DNA from: Virgibacillus senegalensis
Lineage (GTDB): Bacteria; Bacillota; Bacilli; Bacillales; Amphibacillaceae
Length of the DNA stretch: 64,000 nucleotides
Assembly: GCF_000821245.2 (NCBI RefSeq)
Contig: NZ_LN611423.1
Span: forward strand, 418,417 to 482,416
Reading direction: 5' to 3'
The notes below the pieces were generated by a model that was not told the origin of the DNA, did not search any database, and worked only from the letters and a program-made list of their open reading frames with translations. Shown in pieces: positions 59,048-64,000 of this stretch. The first letter of the stretch is position 1; every line of letters begins with the position of its first letter. The position numbers were made by a program, and so were the translations under genes.

Positions 59048-59659
59048 TCAATCCTTCCACGAAAATACACTTTTTGCGATATCCTTGATGTGATACCAAA
59101 TCCAATCAAACACTTGATTAACTTCTTTTAGGTCGCCGGAAACCTGTCCGGCAGAAGCCATGAGGTGATCGCCATTGATGATCACCACGTCACCGTTTAC
59201 TTCACCCTCTATTTTCAAATCTCCGTTTTTCACAACCAAATCCCCATCTACTACCACATCTTCTGGGACAATGACTGTATCATCCTTGATAATTAAATTC
59301 TGTTGTTTAGAAACGGACAACTGTCCATCCTGGTTCCAGGCAGAGAAAATCCCGCTAAACATAAACAAAAAGAATATCGCGGCTGCCGTTATAATCGGGT
59401 GGGCTCTGAACCAGCGCATATAGCCAACCCGTTTTTTCTCCTTTGGCAGACTTTCCATCACCTTTGCTGTAAAACCGGCTGGCGCCTGAATTTCACTACC
59501 GCTTTTAAGCATCGTAACCGTCCTTTTTAACTCGTGGAAATGCTTCTGACACGCTTCACAGGACTGCAAGTGGTGGCGTAGCTTATTTTCTTGTTCCTTA
59601 GATAAGTTTCCGTCTAGATATATATGCATGAGGTTAACAATTTCTTTATCGCAGCTCAT
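59048..59659 (-). CDS. rsiW: anti-sigma-W factor RsiW
   Basis: 203 residues: zinc-finger anti-sigma domain with HLQSCEACQKH (HxxxCxxC) at about 28-38, one membrane span (IITAAAIFFLFMFSGIFSAW, about 88-107) and an extracellular part with beta-helix-like repeats (VVVDGDLVVKNGDLKIEGEV) unlike the short B. subtilis tail. It holds SigW inactive until cut by PrsW and RasP under envelope stress. 16 bases after sigW. Confidence 0.92.
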   Translation of the reverse strand: MSCDKEIVNLMHIYLDGNLSKEQENKLRHHLQSCEACQKHFHELKRTVTMLKSGSEIQAPAGFTAKVMESLPKEKKRVGYMRWFRAHPIITAAAIFFLFMFSGIFSAWNQDGQLSVSKQQNLIIKDDTVIVPEDVVVDGDLVVKNGDLKIEGEVNGDVVIINGDHLMASAGQVSGDLKEVNQVFDWIWYHIKDIAKSVFSWKD

Positions 59660-59675
59660 CTGTATTCACACTCCT

Positions 59676-60239
59676 TTACACGTGGCGAAGCCGTTTTCTC
59701 AGTGCTTCCCTGCCTCGATGAATCCTCGTTTTAACCGTCCCCATCGGAATATCCAATATCTCACTAATCTCTTGTAAAGACAATTCATCGAGATACCTCA
59801 AGGCAATCACTCCCCGGTACTTGGGCGGAAGCGCCATGATTTCCTGTTGAATATAACTCTGCAGTTCCAGGCTTTCCACTTCTTCTTCGGGTAATGCTTG
59901 TTCTGCGGGCAATTGCGAATACATATCCAATCCATCTGTACCTTTTACTTCAGCATCCAGAAAATAATCAGGCTTTTTCTTCCGTATTCTGTCAATCGAC
60001 AAGTTGGTCGCGATCCGATACAACCAGGTAGAAAATTTTCGTCTTTCGTCAAAGGTATGGATATTAACATAGGCGCGAATAAAAGCTTCTTGTGCTATAT
60101 CTTCTGCTTCGTGACTGTTACCCAACATACGGTAACATATTTGGTATACTTTATTTTGATAAAAGGAAACGACATCCTCAAATGCTGATTGGTCTCCTTT
60201 TTTTACCTGCTTAATTTTTTGCTTTATCATCATATCCAT
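59676..60239 (-). CDS. sigW: ECF sigma factor SigW
   Basis: 187 residues. Region 2 CYRMLGNSHEAEDIAQEAFIRAYV (in parts) and region 4 PPKYRGVIALRYLDELSLQE then ISEILDIPMGTVKTRIHRGR, the ECF pattern. It directs genes against envelope stress and antimicrobial peptides. ATG 60239 follows GCGGAGG. Upstream lies a TGAAAC-N17-CGTA box, so sigW is autoregulated. Operon with rsiW. Confidence 0.95.
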   Translation of the reverse strand: MDMMIKQKIKQVKKGDQSAFEDVVSFYQNKVYQICYRMLGNSHEAEDIAQEAFIRAYVNIHTFDERRKFSTWLYRIATNLSIDRIRKKKPDYFLDAEVKGTDGLDMYSQLPAEQALPEEEVESLELQSYIQQEIMALPPKYRGVIALRYLDELSLQEISEILDIPMGTVKTRIHRGREALRKRLRHV

Positions 60240-60276
60240 TTCTAAATACCTCCGCTACATTTGCGGTCACTACCTA

Positions 60277-60303
60277 TACGAGTGACAGACATTTGAGGTT
60301 TCA
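60277..60303 (-). promoter_or_regulatory. sigma-W promoter of sigW-rsiW
   Basis: Minus strand TGAAAC, 17 bases, CGTATA: both boxes are perfect sigma-W boxes; the spacing is one base above the usual 16. The start would lie near 60268, about 29 bases from ATG. Confidence 0.82.
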
Positions 60304-60418
60304 TATTTTCTATATATTTTTTTATCAAAAAAAATGATAAAAAATCAAAAAAGTGTTTATAGGTCTATTAAACCGGGTAAATAATAACAACTACATTATA
60401 TCAGTTCAGGAGGAAGGT

Positions 60419-60568
60419 ATGGATATTAAATTGTATTTGTTGGAAAAAATTGAAACATGTCGCACAGAAATGCTCGAATTGTCCCGTCAAAAAGAGCTTA
60501 CCTCCGAGGCAGTGGTTTCTGCCAGCACCCGGCTTGATTACTGGCTAAATGAATACGAGAAAGTATAA
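60419..60568 (+). CDS. Spo0E-family aspartyl-phosphate phosphatase-like protein
   Basis: 49 residues from ATG 60419, behind CAGGAGGAAGG; the open frame upstream is not used. Helix one LEKIETCRTEMLELS and helix two STRLDYWLNEYEK, with SxxLD in the position of the Spo0E signature SQELD. Members dephosphorylate Spo0A-P and delay sporulation. The helical hairpin fits, but the signature is degenerate (T before RLD, W at the next position), so its target may differ. Divergent from sigW. Confidence 0.75.
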   Translation: MDIKLYLLEKIETCRTEMLELSRQKELTSEAVVSASTRLDYWLNEYEKV

Positions 60569-60623
60569 CCCATTTTACACAAACAAAAAACCCCGCTTTT
60601 CAGCTAGGGCCACAACTTTAAAA

Positions 60624-61529
60624 CTACTTTAATTTTTCTCCAAATAGAGAACCCATCAACCCGACAGCTATTACGGCTGTTTTATTTTTTTCATCCAGAA
60701 TAGGATTGACTTCTACAAACTCAGCAGAAGTGATCATATCTGTTTCTGCAAGCATTTCCATAGCCAAATGACTTTCCCGATAGCTTAATCCTCCAATGAC
60801 TGGGGTGCCGACACCAGGCGCGTCTCCTGGGTCAAGTCCATCTAAATCCAGACTGAGATGTACGCCGTCAGTGCGTTCCTTCAAATAATCAATCACTTCC
60901 GTAATTACAGCAGACATTCCCATTCGATCCACTTCATGCATCGTATATACCTTGACGCCTTTTTCCCGGATGAGTTCTTTTTCTCCTTCATCCAAAGAAC
61001 GCGCGCCGATAATAACAATGTTTTCCGGTTTTAGTTTTGGCTGATAGCCTAATATACTGGTTAGACGTTCATGACCCAAGCCAAGGTTCACGGCCAGCGG
61101 CATGCCGTGAATGTTTCCCGACGGCGACGTCTCTGCCGTGTTTAAATCTCCGTGCGCATCATACCAGATGACCCCAAGGTTTTCGTAATGCTTGGCTATA
61201 CCGGCCAGACTACCAATAGCTATACTATGGTCCCCACCCAATACTAACGGAAACTTACCGGTGGCCACAGCTTTATCCACCTGTTTGGCAAGCAGTTCAT
61301 TTCCTTCGGCAACCTGGCTTAAATTCCGCAAGTTGTCTTGCAATTGCTCTGCACCCCGACTCGGACGGGAGATTTTGATATCCCCCAAATCTTCAATTTG
61401 AAAATGCAAGGCCTCCAACGTTTCGATTACCCCTGCATAACGCATGGCACTTGGCCCCATATCGACTCCTCGCCTGTTTTGCCCCAAATCCATTGGTACA
61501 CCTATAATCGATATCTGCTTGTTAACCAC
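60624..61529 (-). CDS. rocF: arginase RocF
   Basis: 301 residues; hydrolyses arginine to ornithine and urea in the cytosol. The manganese ligands are seen in GGDHSIAIGS (His), YDAHGDLNT (Asp/His/Asp) and SLDLDGLDPGDAPG (two Asp). The start is GTG 61529 with GGGAGGGGG upstream; the longer frame is not used. Not with rocDE here; located between sigW and the tRNA genes as in several Bacillaceae. Confidence 0.95.
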   Translation of the reverse strand: MVNKQISIIGVPMDLGQNRRGVDMGPSAMRYAGVIETLEALHFQIEDLGDIKISRPSRGAEQLQDNLRNLSQVAEGNELLAKQVDKAVATGKFPLVLGGDHSIAIGSLAGIAKHYENLGVIWYDAHGDLNTAETSPSGNIHGMPLAVNLGLGHERLTSILGYQPKLKPENIVIIGARSLDEGEKELIREKGVKVYTMHEVDRMGMSAVITEVIDYLKERTDGVHLSLDLDGLDPGDAPGVGTPVIGGLSYRESHLAMEMLAETDMITSAEFVEVNPILDEKNKTAVIAVGLMGSLFGEKLK

Positions 61530-61763
61530 AATACTTCCCCCTCCCAATTGGTCGTCCTCCGAAGCTTAAGCATCCGCTTTCATTTTATCGGAACAAAAAT
61601 TTCGGTTCTCCCTATACTCATTTTAGTCAAAGAAACAGGAATGACTCAACTGAACAAAAAACTGTATATATATACGGATTAGTAGGATGCGAATCTTCCA
61701 TACGAAGGGAAGGACTTTGGTGAATGGTTTAAGGGGGAGTTACCGCCTATATGTGAAAAAGCA

Positions 61764-61810
61764 TAAAAAAAGAGTGAAACCACTGTCAAACAGCAATTTC
61801 ACTCTCTTTT
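61764..61810 (-). terminator. terminator of the rRNA-tRNA operon
   Basis: AGAGTGAAA / TTTCACTCT stem with a seven-T run on the minus strand, right behind tRNA-Ala. Confidence 0.85.
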
Positions 61811-61818
61811 GGTAAAGA

Positions 61819-61891
61819 TGGAGCCTAGCGGGATCGAACCGCTGACCTCCTGCGTGCAAAGCAGGCGCTCTCCCAGCTGAGCTAAGGCCCC
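61819..61891 (-). tRNA. tRNA-Ala (TGC)
   Basis: GGGGCCT / AGGCTCC acceptor stem, anticodon TGC in CTTTGCACG, GGTTCGATCCC T-arm. No encoded CCA. Confidence 0.95.
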
Positions 61892-61895
61892 CTAT

Positions 61896-61970
61896 TGGAG
61901 CGGAAGACGGGATTCGAACCCGCGACCCCCACCTTGGCAAGGTGGTGTTCTACCACTGAACTACTTCCGC
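61896..61970 (-). tRNA. tRNA-Gly (GCC)
   Basis: GCGGAAG / CTTCCGC acceptor, anticodon GCC in CTTGCCAAG, CCA encoded. Confidence 0.95.
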
Positions 61971-61976
61971 ATTAGA

Positions 61977-62058
61977 TGCGGATGGAGGGACTTGAACCCC
62001 CACGTCCGAAGACACTAGAGCCTGATTCTAGCGCGTCTGCCAATTCCGCCACATCCGC
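61977..62058 (-). tRNA. tRNA-Leu (CAG)
   Basis: GCGGATG / CATCCGC acceptor, long variable arm, anticodon CAG in loop ATCAGGC. No encoded CCA. Confidence 0.93.
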
Positions 62059-62130
62059 AAAATTTAATGGCAATAAAGTAAGACATGGAGGACTCTGGAT
62101 TCCAGGCTAGTCCTTTTGAAAACTTTTTGA

Positions 62131-62203
62131 TGAGCCATGGAGGGCTCGAACCTCCGACCCTCTGATTAAAAGTCAGATGCTCTACCAACTGAGCTAATGG
62201 CTC
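62131..62203 (-). tRNA. tRNA-Lys (TTT)
   Basis: GAGCCAT / ATGGCTC acceptor, anticodon TTT in CTTTTAA. No encoded CCA. Confidence 0.95.
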
Positions 62204-62228
62204 AAAACTATTCTTTTTAAAAAGAAAA

Positions 62229-62303
62229 TGGCTGGGCTAGCTGGATTCGAACCAGCGAATCACGGGATCAAAACCCGATGCCTTACCGCTTGGCTATAGC
62301 CCA
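62229..62303 (-). tRNA. tRNA-Gln (TTG)
   Basis: TGGGCTA / TAGCCCA acceptor, anticodon TTG in TTTTGAT, CCA encoded. Confidence 0.95.
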
Positions 62304-62361
62304 TTAAAAACAAAATCAGTGCCATATGCTCGCACTTTTTTCATTTTTCACAAGTTGTAAA

Positions 62362-62447
62362 TGGTGGAGGGAGTAGGACTCGAACCTACGAACCCGATGG
62401 GAGCGGATTTACAGTCCGCCGCGTTTGGCCAACTTCGCTATCCCTCC
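62362..62447 (-). tRNA. tRNA-Tyr (GTA)
   Basis: GGAGGGA / TCCCTCC acceptor, long variable arm, anticodon GTA in CTGTAAA, CCA encoded. Confidence 0.95.
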
Positions 62448-62501
62448 ATGTATTTTCAACCCTATTATAAACTTTAGAAAGCTTGTTATTCAAATAAAAA
62501 C

Positions 62502-62577
<76 letters not shown>

Positions 62578-62580
62578 AAA

Positions 62581-62656
62581 TGGTGGAGGATGCAGGGCTC
62601 GAACCTGCGACCCCCTGCTTGTAAGGCAGGTGCTCTCCCAGCTGAGCTAATCCTCC
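62581..62656 (-). tRNA. tRNA-Val (TAC)
   Basis: GGAGGAT / ATCCTCC acceptor, anticodon TAC in CTTACAA, CCA encoded. First tRNA behind 5S. Confidence 0.95.
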
Positions 62657-62670
62657 AACAAAAATTAAAT

Positions 62671-62787
62671 GCCTGGCGGCGTCCTACTCTCGCAGGGGCA
62701 AAGCCCCAACTACCATGGGCGCTGGAGAGCTTAACTTCTGTGTTCGGCATGGGAACAGGTGTGACCTCTCCGCTATTGCCACCAGAC
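62671..62787 (-). rRNA. 5S ribosomal RNA
   Basis: About 117 bases; minus strand starts TCTGGTGGCAATAGCGGAGA, contains CCGAACACAGAAGTTAAG and ends AGTAGGACGCCGCCAGGC, all standard 5S segments. Confidence 0.95.
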
Positions 62788-63092
62788 ATTATGTAATTTT
62801 AAGGACAAGATATATTATATAAACATTAAGGCGAAAAAGCAAGCCTTTTTTTGTTTTCCTATATGACTTGTTCCTTCAAAACTAGATAAGAGGGAAGACA
62901 TTCAACGAACATTGGCACGTTTTTTTAATCCAGCTCTGCGGGCTAGATGCTCGCGACGCTTTTTGTTTTAATCCAGCTCCGACTCCCAAGTCCTCGCTGT
63001 ATAAGCAATTCCTCTACAAGGCTGAAACCCAGCCTTGTCGCGGTCTTACTTATCCAGTCGGACCTTAACGGTCGTCTCCGCTTTTTGTTTTA
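62788..63092 (-). other. 23S-5S spacer with short repeats
   Basis: About 305 bases without a gene. TTTTTGTTTTAA and similar follow GACGC or CCGC near 62958 and 63080, and TTTTTTTAATCCAGCTC recurs at 62930 and 62970. AAGGCTG / CAGCCTT forms a hairpin at 63018-63035. Probably rRNA processing stems; the spacer is longer than I expect for Bacillus. Confidence 0.6.

Positions 63093-64000
<908 letters not shown>

Overview
The window reads as chromosome from a halotolerant or moderately halophilic, spore-forming member of the Bacillaceae (Halobacillus/Virgibacillus/Thalassobacillus-like). The evidence is an ectoine cassette (ectABC), an NhaC Na+/H+ antiporter, a Spo0E-like phosphatase, the sigW-rsiW / cdaA-cdaR-glmM-glmS block with a glmS ribozyme, the rare SigO/RsoA split sigma factor, and close matches in gene content to Bacillus subtilis (YdaT, YueI, YjzC, TcyABC, AlaRT, YvsG, CzrA-CzcD, YhgE, YlmA). 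Genus is an inference; no 16S is present.

Layout. 1-6 kb: osmotic and general stress genes: a YdaT-like gene fragment, ectABC, a flavodoxin-fold reductase, a CBS protein, two tiny charged proteins, mscL, YueI and YjzC. 6-19 kb: a TetR regulator, the cystine importer tcyABC, the rsoA-yvrJ-sigO operon, a DadA-like oxidase, the alanine pair alaRT, ilvD, a 22-residue membrane peptide, a glucose-dehydrogenase-like SDR, a CwlK-like endopeptidase and a divergent ferredoxin-NADP reductase paralogue under a Fur box. 19-31 kb is accessory: a DJ-1/PfpI protein, an intact IS3-family element sitting inside a former terminator, an amine oxidase, mnmH, a beta-helix protein, an ArsR-type regulator gene split by a 1.7 kb A+T-rich islet, then an MFS exporter. 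31-52 kb: sulfurtransferase, pepT, a large secreted OB-fold protein, a carrier of the AEC family, czrA-czcD, a YhgE/Rrf2 pair, a FUSC protein, ylmA, a cold-shock gene, an SDR, a P1 peptidase, an AraC regulator, nhaC and a lipoprotein. 53-64 kb, almost all on the minus strand: glmS (with ribozyme), glmM, cdaR, cdaA, rsiW, sigW, rocF, eight tRNA genes, 5S and the 3' part of 23S rRNA.

How genes work together. EctABC make ectoine while MscL releases solutes on down-shock and NhaC expels sodium. CdaA/CdaR make and tune c-di-AMP next to GlmM/GlmS, which supply amino sugar for the wall; SigW/RsiW handle envelope stress. AlaR/AlaT and IlvD belong to alanine and branched-chain amino-acid synthesis, and TcyABC imports cystine.

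Most unusual points: (1) three genes with good Shine-Dalgarno sequences lack ATG/GTG/TTG at the expected start and instead appear to use ATT (ectA, islet secreted protein) or ATA (mscL); (2) the islet in the ArsR gene carries a putative secreted toxin or bacteriocin plus a small membrane protein, flanked by nested inverted repeats and a recombination-site-like inverted repeat, with no recombinase; (3) the Fur-box-controlled FNR paralogue has lost its NADPH-binding motif; (4) the glmS leader can form two mutually exclusive pairings downstream of the ribozyme; (5) an IS3 element has split a bidirectional terminator.
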